From NCBI RefSeq assembly GCF_014648055.1, contig NZ_BMQJ01000015.1:186001-250000 (forward strand): DNA of 64,000 nucleotides, in the 5' to 3' direction. A program made the position numbers and the translations under genes. Positions 16,812 to 26,800 of this stretch are shown here, piece after piece. Numbering within the stretch: position 1 is the first letter of the stretch; the number at the start of each line of letters is the position of its first letter. The notes beneath the pieces were generated by a model, which was not told the origin of the DNA, did not search any database, and saw only the letters and a list, made by a program, of their open reading frames with translations. The DNA comes from Streptosporangium pseudovulgare (GTDB taxonomy: Bacteria; Actinomycetota; Actinomycetes; Streptosporangiales; Streptosporangiaceae).

Positions 16812-18464
16812 TCACCGGCGCGTCAGCTCGGGGATCAGCGTGGTGACGCCGCGGCGGCCGGCGGTGGAGCCGTCCGGGGCGGGCGCGCCGTAGGTGACCT
16901 CGACACCGCGCTCCCGCGCCGCCTGGACGATGCCGGGGACGGCGCGCTCGGCCAGGGCGGCGATGGTCATCGCGGGGTTGACGGTCAGCGCGCCCGGCAC
17001 GGCCGAGCCGTCGGTGACGAAGATGCCGGGGTGGCCGCGCAGCTCGTGCCGGTCGTCCAGGGCGGAGGTGTGCGGGTCGTCGCCGATGCGGCAGGAGGCC
17101 AGCGGGTGGACGGTGTAGGCGCCGACGAGGTCGTTGGTCCACGGCGTCACCGTGGCGAGCCCGTCGCGCTCCAGGATGTCCTTGACGTCGGCGTCGGCCA
17201 TCTCCCAGGCACGCAGCGTGTTGGCGGTCGGCTTGTAGCTGAGCCGGCCGATGCCGAGCATCTGCTGCGACAGGCGGTCGGCGTTGCCGCGGGCCGGCGG
17301 CGGGCCGAACACGCCCTCGTTGTCGTCCTCGATCATCTGGAAGATGATCAGCCACGACTGCCAGCGCTTCAGCATCTCCTTCTTCCCGACGCCGAACCAT
17401 CCGGGGTTCGCGCCGGGCGCCTGGGCGAGGATGGTGCCGAGGCCGGGCGGGAAGTAGAGCTGTTCGAGGGAGTAGCGGGTGTACTCGGGCAGCGAGCCGT
17501 CCAGCCGGTCCCAGTTGGCCACGGTCGGCCCCTTGCCGATCTGGTTGGCGGCGTAGGCCAGGCCGTCGCCGCGGTCCAGGCCGAGCACCTCGCGCACCCG
17601 GTCCTCGTTGAGGACGGCCGTGTTGAGCCGCTCGCCGTTGCCGGAGAAGTAGCGGCCCACGGCGTGCGGCATCGGGCCGAGGCCGGCCTCGCTGCGCTGC
17701 AGGATGACCGGGGTGGCGCCGGCCCCGGCGGCGAGGATGACGATCTTGGCGTCGATCGCGCCGTCGCCGGCGGTGATCCGGTAGTCCTCGTCGTCGACGA
17801 CGCTGTAGTGGACGCGGTAGCCGCCGTCGTCGGTCCGCTCGATCCGCTGCACCTCGTGCAGCGGACGGATCTCGGCCCCGTGGGCGAGGGCCGCGGGCAG
17901 GTAGTTGAGCAGCAGCGACTGCTTGGCGTCGAAGCGGCAGCCGGCCATCATCCAGTTGCAGTTGACGCACTTCTCCCGGTCCACGGCGGCCGGGACGGGA
18001 TTGGCCGTACGGCCGGCGTGACGGCAGGCGGCGGCCCACAGTCCCCCGGCGTACGTGGCGTCCTCCCAGCCCTGGTGGGTAATCGGGATGGACTCGGCGA
18101 CCCGGTCGTACCAGGGGTCGAGGGTGTCGCGGCTGACGGCGGCGGGCCACATGCGGCGGTTGATGCTGCCGCGGCGCTCGAAGACGAAGCGCGGCGCGCG
18201 GGGCATGGCGGCGAAGTAGACGACGCTGCCGCCGCCCACACAGTTGCCGCCGAGCACGCTCATGCCGTCGCCCACGACGAAGTCGAAGGCGCGGGTGTAG
18301 GACGAGCCGAGCTTGAAGTCGTGTTCGAAGTCGTCGCTCTTCAGCCAGGGGCCGCGTTCGAGGATGACGACCTTCGCGCCGCCGGCCGCGAGGTGGTAGG
18401 CGGTGATCGAGCCGCCGAAGCCGCTTCCCACGACCAGGACGTCGGTGCGTTCCGGGCTGCTCAT
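16812..18464 (-). CDS. GMC-type FAD oxidoreductase (enediyne E9-like)
   Basis: 550 residues from the ATG at 18464, overlapping the previous stop by ATGA. FAD binding is shown by VLVVGSGFGGSITAYHLA at the N-terminus. VLGGNCVGGGSVVYF and the C-terminal HPLASCRIGDDP and VNPAMTIAALAERA are GMC signatures of the cholesterol-oxidase branch. A cysteine cluster CVNCNWMMAGC lies near residue 165, as in short GMC proteins paired with a small subunit. SgcE9 of the C-1027 cluster is a GMC enzyme of this sort; that the two are orthologous is my inference. It likely oxidises an alcohol of the enediyne core. Confidence 0.88.
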   Translation of the reverse strand: MSSPERTDVLVVGSGFGGSITAYHLAAGGAKVVILERGPWLKSDDFEHDFKLGSSYTRAFDFVVGDGMSVLGGNCVGGGSVVYFAAMPRAPRFVFERRGSINRRMWPAAVSRDTLDPWYDRVAESIPITHQGWEDATYAGGLWAAACRHAGRTANPVPAAVDREKCVNCNWMMAGCRFDAKQSLLLNYLPAALAHGAEIRPLHEVQRIERTDDGGYRVHYSVVDDEDYRITAGDGAIDAKIVILAAGAGATPVILQRSEAGLGPMPHAVGRYFSGNGERLNTAVLNEDRVREVLGLDRGDGLAYAANQIGKGPTVANWDRLDGSLPEYTRYSLEQLYFPPGLGTILAQAPGANPGWFGVGKKEMLKRWQSWLIIFQMIEDDNEGVFGPPPARGNADRLSQQMLGIGRLSYKPTANTLRAWEMADADVKDILERDGLATVTPWTNDLVGAYTVHPLASCRIGDDPHTSALDDRHELRGHPGIFVTDGSAVPGALTVNPAMTIAALAERAVPGIVQAARERGVEVTYGAPAPDGSTAGRRGVTTLIPELTRR

Positions 18465-19033
18465 GCGGGGCTCCCTGAGGGGGTCGTGTCCGGGTGCAGG
18501 TCGGCCAGGGGGCGGCCGTAGGAGTAGGCGGGGAACCGCCACAGACCGTCGGCGCCGGGCCGGGTGACGCCCATCGCGGTCAGCCCGGGGTGACCGGCGG
18601 CGAGGGCGTCGGCGGTGCTCAGGTGCGCGGCGGAGTCGTAGGCCATGTTGCTGAACAGGGCGAGGCTGACCCACAGGTCCTTCTCGGGGTGGCCGGGGGC
18701 GGTGAGCAGCGCCACCAGCGCGGTACGGCCGGCGTGGTCCAGGGCCACGAACGGCGGGACGTCCTCCTCCAGCGCGATCCCGTGCTGGGCGGCGTAGGCC
18801 AGGGCGTGCTCGTTCAGCGCCCGGGCGAAGTCACCGAGGCCGCCGGATATGCCGGTCGCGTCCCATTCCAGCAGCTCGATGGCGCCGGCGGCCACCGCGC
18901 CGCCGCCCGGCGCCGCGCCCGCGACGGCCCGATCCCCCGGCCAGCGCTTCTCACCGGGGATGATCGTGTCCGCGAACGCCTCGAGCGTCATGGTCCTGTC
19001 GTCCTGGGGTTCGTTCTGAGCTGGCGGGCGCAT
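18461..19033 (-). CDS. DUF5987 / gluconate-dehydrogenase-subunit-3-like protein
   Basis: 190 residues from the ATG at 19033, chosen for GAGGAA 7 nt upstream; an earlier ATG at 19048 touches the sigma-factor stop but has no ribosome site. The N-terminus MTLEAFADTIIPGEKRWPGD is typical of small partners of GMC dehydrogenases, and the end WRFPAYSYGRPLADLHPD is conserved in the family. It overlaps the GMC gene by ATGA, so the two are translationally coupled and likely form one complex. No twin-arginine signal is seen, so the complex is probably cytoplasmic. Confidence 0.8.
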   Translation of the reverse strand: MRPPAQNEPQDDRTMTLEAFADTIIPGEKRWPGDRAVAGAAPGGGAVAAGAIELLEWDATGISGGLGDFARALNEHALAYAAQHGIALEEDVPPFVALDHAGRTALVALLTAPGHPEKDLWVSLALFSNMAYDSAAHLSTADALAAGHPGLTAMGVTRPGADGLWRFPAYSYGRPLADLHPDTTPSGSPA

Positions 19034-19048
19034 ACGCGTTCCTCGCAT

Positions 19049-19612
19049 CTAGTTGAGCTCGGGTTCTCCACATGGTCCGGACAACGCCTCGTCCGGCGCA
19101 TCTTCCACGTTGCCGTCGCCCTCGGCCTGGAGGGCCGAGCGGAGCGCGGCCAGGCCGCGGACGGTCTGGCTGCGCACGGTCGAGCAGCCGCTGCCCATCG
19201 CGCGGGCGGTCTCCTCGACGCTGCGGTCCTCCCAGTAGCGCAGGACGACGGCGGCCCGCTGCCGCGGGCCGAGGCCGGCGAGGGCGTCCATGAGCATCAG
19301 GCGGTCGCCCAGGGTGGCGTAGGGGTCGGTGGCGGGGGCGGACTCGGGGAGCGAGTCGTCGAGCACCTCCCGGGACCACCGGTGCGACCTGCGGTCGCTG
19401 ATGAGCAGCCGTGTCATGACCGTCCGCGCGTACGCGTTGATCTTCTCGTGGTGGTCCAGCCGTTCCCAGTGCCGGTGGAGGGCCATCAGGGTGCGCTGGA
19501 CGAGATCGTCTGCCTCGTACCAGTCGTCGGAGAGCTGGAACGCGGCGCGCCGCAGGGCGGGCCTGGTCGCCTCGACGAAGTGCGCGAACTCGTCGTCGCG
19601 TGTCCCGGCCAT
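19049..19612 (-). CDS. ECF sigma factor, SigE-like subgroup
   Basis: 187 residues. Region 2 reads FQLSDDWYEADDLVQRTLMALHRHW and region 4 GLGPRQRAAVVLRYWEDRSVEETARAMGSGCSTVRSQT, the layout of the actinobacterial SigE-type ECF family of about 170-190 residues. No anti-sigma gene follows; instead the DUF5987 and GMC oxidoreductase genes lie directly downstream with tight spacing. A sigma factor leading a biosynthetic redox operon suggests cluster-specific control, though whether it reads its own promoter cannot be seen. Confidence 0.92.
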   Translation of the reverse strand: MAGTRDDEFAHFVEATRPALRRAAFQLSDDWYEADDLVQRTLMALHRHWERLDHHEKINAYARTVMTRLLISDRRSHRWSREVLDDSLPESAPATDPYATLGDRLMLMDALAGLGPRQRAAVVLRYWEDRSVEETARAMGSGCSTVRSQTVRGLAALRSALQAEGDGNVEDAPDEALSGPCGEPELN

Positions 19613-20406
19613 TGTTCACACTCCAAGAACGTCCAGTGAATATAGGACGTTAAAAGGGTTTAAATCTGACAAACGGTTGTTTCGGCGCTTCTTGTCCGAC
19701 CTCCTCACAATTGGCGCACATTTCCTGGTCAACAACCCCTAGAGCCCTCTGACCCGCCCTTATCCGGGGCACCCCGACCCCAGAAAACCGGCGAACCCGT
19801 TCTTCGCCCCGCGAAGCAGGCATACGCTCGCCAGGTGACCAGCTCGCAGACCGGCGGCGAAGGGTCGCCGGCGGGCCGCCCCCGGGCCGCCTGCACCACC
19901 GGGCGGCCACCGGACCGCCCTGCCCGCCGCCCCTTCCCCGATCCGCCCGGCCCGCGGGGCCGGTCGCGATAGAAGCGCGATAGGAGCGCGAAGGAACGCG
20001 GGGGGACGCTAGGGGAAAGGCGCCCGGACGGGGCGCCGCCGCGGAAGAAGAGAGCCGCTCCGGCGGTCTTTTTCCGCCGCCCGCAGACGGCGGTGGAGAT
20101 ATCGGCAAGGCACCCGTGACCTGCCGGGGAGAACCCCGGACACGCTCCGCGCACACGCCGTCACGGATATATCGCCCGCGTATCGGGGCGAATTAATCGG
20201 CGTCGCGATGCAGCGCCGGACGGCCCCCACCGCGTGTACAGGTCGACGAAGAAAAAGGACGCAGGAAATAGATCCCAGGCCACTCCGGAGAAAGCGCTCG
20301 ACAGCGCCGTCCGGACGCCGCCGAGCCTGGATGGATTCCGGCCTATTTCGAAGGCCCGTTCGTCCGGGCCTGTCCACCAGAAAGCCTCCGGACCCCAGGA
20401 GGAGCA
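19613..20406. other. Long divergent intergenic region
   Basis: About 790 bases between the sigma-factor and AraC genes. The first 130 are comparatively AT-rich (AATATAGGACGTTAAAAGG and CCGACCTCCTCACAATTGGC) and likely hold the sigma-operon promoter. At 20106-20131 a partial resemblance to the shared element was rejected. No supported gene. Confidence 0.5.
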
Positions 20407-21261
20407 ATGGATGACGTAATCGAGCGAGCCGTTCTGCGGGTGATCGAGAGTATGCACGAGAACCTCGGCGATCAGATCACCGTCGACGACATGGCACGGA
20501 CCGCGATGTTCAGCAAGTTCCACTTCTCCCGCGTCTTCCAGCGGGTGACCGGGCTGTCCCCGGGACGCTTCCTGTCCGCCGTACGGCTGGGCGAGGCCAA
20601 GCGGCTGCTCGCCTCGACCTCCCTGAGCATCACCAACATCAGCCACCAGGTGGGCTACTCCAGCGTCGGCACCTTCAGCTCCCGGTTCACCAGCAGCGTG
20701 GGCCTGTCCCCGAGCCGGTACCGGCTGCTGAAGAGCGTGACCGCGCAGTCCCTCGACGACGGCCGCGCCCGGGTCGCGCCGGGCCCGGCCGTGACGGTCC
20801 GCGGGACGGTCACCTCCCCGTTGAAGGACCGGCCGATCTTCGCGGGACTGTTCCCCGACCGGATCCTGGAGGGCCGCCCCGTCTGCTACACGCTGCTCGA
20901 CGGCCCGGGACCGTACGTGCTGGAGAACGTTCCCGAGGGCCGCTGGCACCTGATCGCGCAGTCCGTCGCCCCCGGATACGAGGACGCCGTCCGGCACCGG
21001 CCGGGTGACGGCGACGCGCTCTGCCTGGCGCGCCGGCCGGTCACCGTGGGACCGGACGCCGGGCCCCAGCTCGCCGACGTCGAGCTGCGGCCGATGCGGC
21101 CGCTCGACCCGCCGGTGCTGCTGGCGCTGCGCGACCTGCTGTCGGCGTCGGACCCGGCGAGGACGGGCCGCCCGGCCGGGGAGGAGGAGCCGGACCGGCC
21201 GGCACGCGCGGTGTGCCCGGCGCACCCGGCGGGCACGCTGACCGGCGGTGGCAGGTACTGA
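20407..21261 (+). CDS. AraC-family regulator with N-terminal DNA-binding domain
   Basis: 284 residues; CAGGAGGAGCA precedes the ATG. The double HTH is at the N-terminus (residues 5-105): ITVDDMARTAMFSKFHFSRVFQRVTGLSPGRFLSAVRLGEAKRLL and then the second HTH ISHQVGYSSVGTFSSRFTSSVGLSPSRYR. The remaining 170 residues are a ligand-like domain (VTVRGTVTSPL, LFPDRILEGRPVCYTLLDGPGPY) of the sort found in enediyne and other polyketide clusters. C-1027 and related clusters carry AraC regulators; equivalence is not proven. It is a plausible binder of the shared promoter elements. A strong hairpin follows its stop. Confidence 0.9.
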   Translation: MDDVIERAVLRVIESMHENLGDQITVDDMARTAMFSKFHFSRVFQRVTGLSPGRFLSAVRLGEAKRLLASTSLSITNISHQVGYSSVGTFSSRFTSSVGLSPSRYRLLKSVTAQSLDDGRARVAPGPAVTVRGTVTSPLKDRPIFAGLFPDRILEGRPVCYTLLDGPGPYVLENVPEGRWHLIAQSVAPGYEDAVRHRPGDGDALCLARRPVTVGPDAGPQLADVELRPMRPLDPPVLLALRDLLSASDPARTGRPAGEEEPDRPARAVCPAHPAGTLTGGGRY

Positions 21262-21266
21262 CCGGA

Positions 21267-21324
21267 GCGGAACGCGGCGGCCCCCGGGTGGTGGAGACAC
21301 CACCCGGGGACCGTCGCGTTCCGC
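21267..21324. terminator. Bidirectional hairpin between AraC and P450 genes
   Basis: A long near-perfect stem (left arm 21267-21293, right arm 21298-21324, loop GAGA) separates the convergent AraC and P450 genes and can terminate both. Confidence 0.8.
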
Positions 21325-21420
21325 GTCCGCCGCGTCCCGCGCCCGTACGGAACGGCCCAGAGCACGCGGAAACGCCCGTGTGGCGGGCCCCCCTTCGCAG
21401 GGGCCCGCCGTACGGGCTCG

Positions 21421-22848
21421 TCACACCGCGCGGACGGTCATCGGCAGGCCGCCGCGGACCCGCAGGGAGAGCATGGCCTCCGGGAACGCCTCGCGGCCTG
21501 GCAGGCCGGCCAGGCGCAGCTCACGGGCGACCATGGCGATGACGAACGTCGCCTCCATCATCCCGAGGTGGTTGCCGACGCAGAAGCGCGGCCCCGCGCC
21601 GAACGGGATGTAGGCGTACCTGGGCCGGGCGGCCGGCCGCTCCGGGTCGAACCGCTCCGGGTCGAACCGGTCGGGGTCGTCCCAGAAGGCGGGGTGCCGG
21701 TGCAGGGTGTAGGTGCTGACCACGACGTCGGCGCCGGCGGGCACGTGGTAGCCGCCGACCTCGTCGGCGGCCAGGGCCTTGCGGGTCAGGGCCCACACCG
21801 GCGGGTAGAGGCGCATGACCTCCTCGACGACCATCGCCGTGTACCGCAGCCGGTGCAGGTCCTCGTAGCGGGGCAGCCGGTCGCCCAGCACGGCGACGGC
21901 CTCCTCGCGCAGCCGCTCCCCCACCTCCGGGTGGCGGTCGATGAGGTGGAAGGCCCACGACAGCGTGCTCGCCGTCGTCTCGTGCCCGGCCAGCAGCAGC
22001 GTGACCAGCTCCTCGCGGAGCCGCTGGTGGGCGGCGCGCGGGTCGCCCGACGGCGGCACGCCTGAGCCCAGCAGCCGCGCCACCAGGCCGTCGCCGTCCC
22101 CGCCGCCCCCGCCGTTCCCGGCGCTCCGGAGGTGGGAGGCGAGGAGGTGGTCGGCCACCCGGTACAGCTCCCGGCGGGCCCGGCGGAACCGCAGGTGACC
22201 GGGGAGCGGCAGCCACAGCGGCACCATGCTCAGCGACACCATCTCGAACATGGCCTGGTCCTGGACCGCCTCGAAGGAGTGCCCGATCGAGCCGAAGGCG
22301 CCGAGGTCGGCGTCGAGCAGGGTACGGCCCAGCACACCGAGGGTCAGTCCGGTCATCTCCTCGGCGATGTCCACCGGCGGCCCGCCCGCGTGGGCCCGCA
22401 GCCGCGCGACCAGGCCCGCCGCCTCCTGGGCGACGGCCTCGTCCTGGTGGGTGATCCGCTTGTTCTGGAACATCGGCTGGATGGTGCGGCGCTGCGCGCG
22501 CCACAGCTCGCCCTCGCTGGTCAGCAGCCCGTCGCCGATGACCCGGCGGGCCTCGGACAGGCCGATGCCCTTGTGGTAGTTGCCGCTGTTGTCGGCCAGG
22601 ACGTGCTTGGCGTGGTCGGGATGGTTGAACAGGTAGATCGACTTCGGGCCGATGGACAGCCGGACCGCGTCGCCGTACCGGGCGGTGGCGTCGGCGAACA
22701 GCCCGATGCGGTCGGTCACGAGCTTGGCGAACAGGCCCGGCGTGGCGCTGAACGGGGGGCCGGGCGGCACCGCGCCGGTGCCGCCCGGGCGCGTGCCCCG
22801 CCGTGCCGCGGGGGCGGCGGGGCGGGTGCGCTCCCCGATCAGGCTCAT
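21421..22848 (-). CDS. Cytochrome P450 (enediyne E7-like)
   Basis: 475 residues from the ATG at 22848 (GGAGGTCCCGGC before it), overlapping the flavin-reductase stop by ATGA. The I-helix LLLAGHETTASTLSW, the EEVMRLYPP ExxR helix and the haem loop FGAGPRFCVGNHL are all intact. The overall sequence is of the CYP102/CYP4-like fatty-acid type rather than the usual short Streptomyces type. It is the last gene of the PKS operon, where C-1027 has SgcE7, so it probably hydroxylates the enediyne core. A glycine/aspartate-rich loop (GNGGGGGDGDG) lies near residue 235. Confidence 0.92.
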   Translation of the reverse strand: MSLIGERTRPAAPAARRGTRPGGTGAVPPGPPFSATPGLFAKLVTDRIGLFADATARYGDAVRLSIGPKSIYLFNHPDHAKHVLADNSGNYHKGIGLSEARRVIGDGLLTSEGELWRAQRRTIQPMFQNKRITHQDEAVAQEAAGLVARLRAHAGGPPVDIAEEMTGLTLGVLGRTLLDADLGAFGSIGHSFEAVQDQAMFEMVSLSMVPLWLPLPGHLRFRRARRELYRVADHLLASHLRSAGNGGGGGDGDGLVARLLGSGVPPSGDPRAAHQRLREELVTLLLAGHETTASTLSWAFHLIDRHPEVGERLREEAVAVLGDRLPRYEDLHRLRYTAMVVEEVMRLYPPVWALTRKALAADEVGGYHVPAGADVVVSTYTLHRHPAFWDDPDRFDPERFDPERPAARPRYAYIPFGAGPRFCVGNHLGMMEATFVIAMVARELRLAGLPGREAFPEAMLSLRVRGGLPMTVRAV

Positions 22849-23384
22849 GCCGGGACCTCCCGCCAGTAGGAGGTGACCTCCTGGAACTGGCCCCGGTAGA
22901 CCAGCAGGCCGTCGCCGTCGGCCTGGTGCTCCATGCCCAGGACCTTCCCGATGAAGATCGTGTGATCGCCGCCGTCGTAGGAGCGCCACAGCTCGCACTC
23001 GAAGCGGGCGACCGTGCCGGCGATGAGCGGCACGCCGGTCAGCTCGCCGGTCAGCCACTCGACGGGGTCGAACTGCGCCATGCCCATCGGCCGGTAGCGG
23101 TTGGCGAAGTGCCGCGCCTCCTTCTCCTGGCGGGCTCCCAGCACCGAGACCCCGAAGAACCCCGTCATGCTGAGGCACTGGTGCATGACCGTCCCCCGGT
23201 CGATGCAGACCAGCACCAGCGGCGGGTCGAGCGAGACCGAGGTGAAGGAGTTGGCGGTCATGGCGTGCGGGACGGGCCCTCCCGTCGTCACCACGGTGAC
23301 ACCGGTGGCGAAGGCGCCGAACGCCCGCCGCAGCGCCTTGGCGTCATCCACCGTGGAAGACGTCATGGTTTGGTCGACTTTCAC
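22845..23384 (-). CDS. Flavin reductase (enediyne E6-like)
   Basis: 179 residues from a GTG at 23384 (GGAGGTCAGC upstream). It matches the short-chain NAD(P)H:FMN/FAD reductase family: FATGVTVVTT, AMTANSFTSVSLDPPLVLVCI and HFANRY with GDHTIFIGKVL. In C-1027 SgcE6 reduces flavin for the FADH2-dependent hydroxylase; here the matching oxygenase could be the acyl-CoA-dehydrogenase-fold protein at 47877. It lies between the thioesterase and the P450 in the core operon. Confidence 0.92.
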   Translation of the reverse strand: MKVDQTMTSSTVDDAKALRRAFGAFATGVTVVTTGGPVPHAMTANSFTSVSLDPPLVLVCIDRGTVMHQCLSMTGFFGVSVLGARQEKEARHFANRYRPMGMAQFDPVEWLTGELTGVPLIAGTVARFECELWRSYDGGDHTIFIGKVLGMEHQADGDGLLVYRGQFQEVTSYWREVPA

Positions 23385-23405
23385 GCTGACCTCCTGGATC
23401 CGCGC

Positions 23406-23840
23406 CTAGTTGGCATACGGTTCGAGCGCCCGGACGAGCGGCTCGGGGACCCTGGCTGGTGCCGTGCGGGTGTTGGGTCCGCGCATGCAGGCCACCCGCT
23501 GTCTGCCGCGGGCGATGAGGATCTCGCCCTCGCCGTCGCCCTTGCCGAGCCGTACGTAGTCGAAGCCGAACTCCACCTGGGTCTGTCCCAGCTCCAGCAG
23601 GCGCATCCTGATGGACAGCTCGTCGAACGCGGTGATCTCGGCGAAGAACTCGCAGTCGACCTTGAGGGTGAACAGCTTCAGGTCGTCCTGCAGGTCGGCG
23701 AGGACCTCCGGGGCGCGTTCCTTGAGGAACATCTCCCGGCAGCGTCCCTGCCAGCGCAGGTAGTTGACGTAGTAGACGTTGCCCACGAGGTTGGTCTCCT
23801 CGAAACCGACCGTGTGCAGGTATTCGTAGTACTTGCTCAT
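23406..23840 (-). CDS. Enediyne hot-dog thioesterase (E10 type)
   Basis: 144 residues, the usual length. The N-terminus YEYLHTVGFEETNLVGNVYYVNYLRWQGRCREMFL is the strongly conserved enediyne thioesterase signature and includes the active-site loop of the 4-hydroxybenzoyl-CoA thioesterase fold. It releases the polyene chain from the ACP of the PKSE, normally as the linear heptaene-type product. The start codon is only 3 nt from the PKSE stop, so translation is coupled. Confidence 0.96.
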   Translation of the reverse strand: MSKYYEYLHTVGFEETNLVGNVYYVNYLRWQGRCREMFLKERAPEVLADLQDDLKLFTLKVDCEFFAEITAFDELSIRMRLLELGQTQVEFGFDYVRLGKGDGEGEILIARGRQRVACMRGPNTRTAPARVPEPLVRALEPYAN

Positions 23841-23843
23841 GGC

Positions 23844-26800
23844 CTATGACCGCCCTTCGGGCTGCTCGCTCGCGGCCGGCGTCCGTTCCCCGGCGCAGAT
23901 CGCGAAGACGACGGGGTCGGGGGCGTCCCGCAGGGTCGTGACGAGCGTCGCGACCCGCACGCCCTCCGCGGCGAAGACGGCCCAGGCGCCGCTCCCCTCC
24001 CCCGTCAGGGTCAGGGACGACTCCCGGGGCAGGCCGGCCCGCGTCAGGGACGCGGCGGCCGCGGCGACGCGCGCGGCGGCGGTGTCGGGGCCGTCGCCGG
24101 TGGCGGCGGCGACCCGTTCGGCGAGCGGGGCGTGCGGGCCCAGCAGGGCCGTCCACTCCGCGGGCGTCCGCCCGGCGGCCGGCGTGACGTCGCAGCCGAG
24201 CGTGCCGGGGGCGGCGACGCAGAGCGTCACGCCGGGGCCGTGGGCGACGGAGACCGTCGCGCCGCCGGCCTCGCCGCCGATTTCACCGCCGGTCCCCGGC
24301 TCGCCGGGCGCGACCGGGCGGCCGAGCGCCCTGCCCAGCCCCACGGCCGCCCGCTCCCGGGCCGCCTCGTCGTCCGCCGCACCGGCACCGCCGACTGTGT
24401 CGGCAGTGCCGGCCGCGAAGGGCTCGACGGCGACCGCCACCCGGGCGCCGACGAGGTCCTCGACGGTCCGCTCCAGGTAGGAGCCGAGCAGCGGCGCCAC
24501 CCAGGGGCCGCGTCCGTCCTTCTTCCGTACGGCCTGCAGCCGCAGGCCGTCCCAGCGCTCCACGACGTCGCCGGCCGGGGTTCGCACCGCGATGTCGTAG
24601 ACGTACGTGTCGCCCTCGCGGCTGCGCTCGGTGGCGCAGTAGCGCAGCTCCCCGGCCGCGGCGAGCGCCGCGCCGCCCGCGTGCACCCGCTCGATCGCGG
24701 TGGGCAGCAGCGTGGCGTCCGGCACGCAGACCTGGTTGCCGTGCATGAGCGCGTCGCGCATGCCCGGGTCGCCGAGGAGCAGGTCTCCGGGGAGGTACCG
24801 GGCGAACCAGTCGCCGGACTCCAGCGCCGCGACGTCGGCGTCGACGTGGCGGGCCGCGGCCCGGTGGTAGCGGCGCAGCCGGTGGAAGCGCCGCCCCTGG
24901 AACAGCACGTCGCCGTACATCTCCGCCTCCGGGTCCAGCGGCACCGCGGGCAGGCCGTCGGCGACCTGTCCGGGCGGGCCCTGCGGCGCGGGTTCGTCGG
25001 TGTAGGCGAGCCGGGCACGGAAGTGGTCCACGTCGAAGCCGGTCTCGGCGCTGCGGATCGTCACCGCGACGGTGTCGTCGTCGGTGACGGCCGCGGCGAT
25101 CCGGAGCGTGGTGCTGCCGTCCGGCGGCACGATGATCGGCCGCAGGAACTCGGCGTGCTCGATGACCGGCGCGCCCTGCCGTCCGGTGGCGGCGTGGGCG
25201 ACCTGGGCCATGGCCTCCATGCCGATCACCGCCGGGAACAGCAGGTTGCCGTCGAGGAGGTGGTCGGCGAGGTAGAGATCGGTGCCGGGGTTGACCTCGA
25301 CGTCGGTGACGAGCTCGACGTCGTGGTAGTGGATCAGCGGCTTGCCGACGAAGCGCAGCAGCGGCAGCGGCGGCAGGTCGTAGCGGACGGTGTCGATGCC
25401 CTCGGTGCGGCCGCTGATCACCACGACGGGCGGGACGTCGGGGTCGGCGACCAGGCGGCGCATGATCTGCACGCCCTGCTGCGGGGTGATCGGGCTGATG
25501 CCCTGGCGGGCCAGCCCCTCCACCACCGACAGCCGCTCGCCCATGCCGACGTCGGACCAGACCGACCACTCCATGCAGACGGCGCGGCAGCGGGGATGCT
25601 TGTCGGCCACCTCCCTGGTGAGTTCGGCCAGCCACTCGTTGGCGGTGGCGTAGTGGGCCTCGCCGTGCAGCCCGGCGCGGCCGATGATGCTGCCGAAGGT
25701 GACGAGCAGTCGCAGCCCGGCGGCGTCGACGGCGTCGAGCACGTTGCGCAGGCCGTCCACCTTGGGGGCGAAGGTGCGGGCGAAGGCCGCCATGTCGAGG
25801 CCGGTCAGCGCGGCGGGCTCGTTGCGGCCGGCGCCGTGCAGCACGGCGGTGACCGGCCCGAGCGCCGCCTGGACCTCGGTGACGGCGCGGCGGACCTGCT
25901 CGGCGTCGGTGACGTCGGCCCGGGCGTAGCGGACGGTCACCCCGGCCTCGGCCATCCGGCGGAGGTTGGCGGCCAGTTCGGCGTCCCCGGCCGGGTCGGA
26001 CCGGCCGAGCACGGCCAGTCTGGCGCCGCTGTCGGCGGCGACCGCCAGGGCGCACTCGGCGGTGATGCCCTTGCCGCCGCCGGTGACCAGCAGGACGTCC
26101 CCGGAGCCGAGCGGCTGCTCGGTGCGGGCCGGCCGTACCGGAAGGGCGCGCATGGTGGGCACCCGCCGCACGCCCGCGGCGTCGTAGTACGCCTCGGCGT
26201 AGCCGGTGGTGGCCGCGACCTCGTCTACCACCCAGCCGACGGCCTCGGCGGCCGCCGGTACGTGCACGATGGTGACGCGGAGCTGCGGGGTCTCCAGCTG
26301 GAGCGTCTTGGCCAGGCCGGCCGCGCCCCGGCCGTGCTGCACCAGCACGAACCGGGTGCCCGCGGGGCCGGCGACGGCCGCCTTGGCGCCGAGCAGCGCC
26401 TGCTCCAGGTCTTCCCGCCGGCACTCCGGCGGTAGGCACACCAGGACACCGGATCCGACTCTCCCGTTCTCAAGGGCCTGGCGCAGCGGTTCGGCGATCG
26501 GGGAGCCGGCGCCGGCGAACAGCCGCCACCTGCCGCTCTCGCGCACCGCGGGCCGCTCCGGCAGCGGCATCTCGTCCAGGTCGAGGGCGAACGGCCGGGC
26601 CCAGGCCGCGGCGCCGGCCACGATCTTCGCGGGCTGCGCCTGGGGGGACTTGGCCAGGCCGTCGAGCGCCTCGCCCAGCTCCCGGAGGCTGGCGGTGGCG
26701 AGGTTCGTCGGGGCCTGCGCGGCGGGCACGCCCATCCGCTGGGTGGCCTGGTCGATGATGTGCATCACCGTGACCGAGCTGAGGTGCAGCTCGTCCAGCG

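Noticed and set aside
20106..20131. Possible fifth copy of the shared promoter element
   Set aside because: GGCAGGT and TTGCCG are present on the minus strand but only 17 nt apart instead of 27, and the rest does not match.
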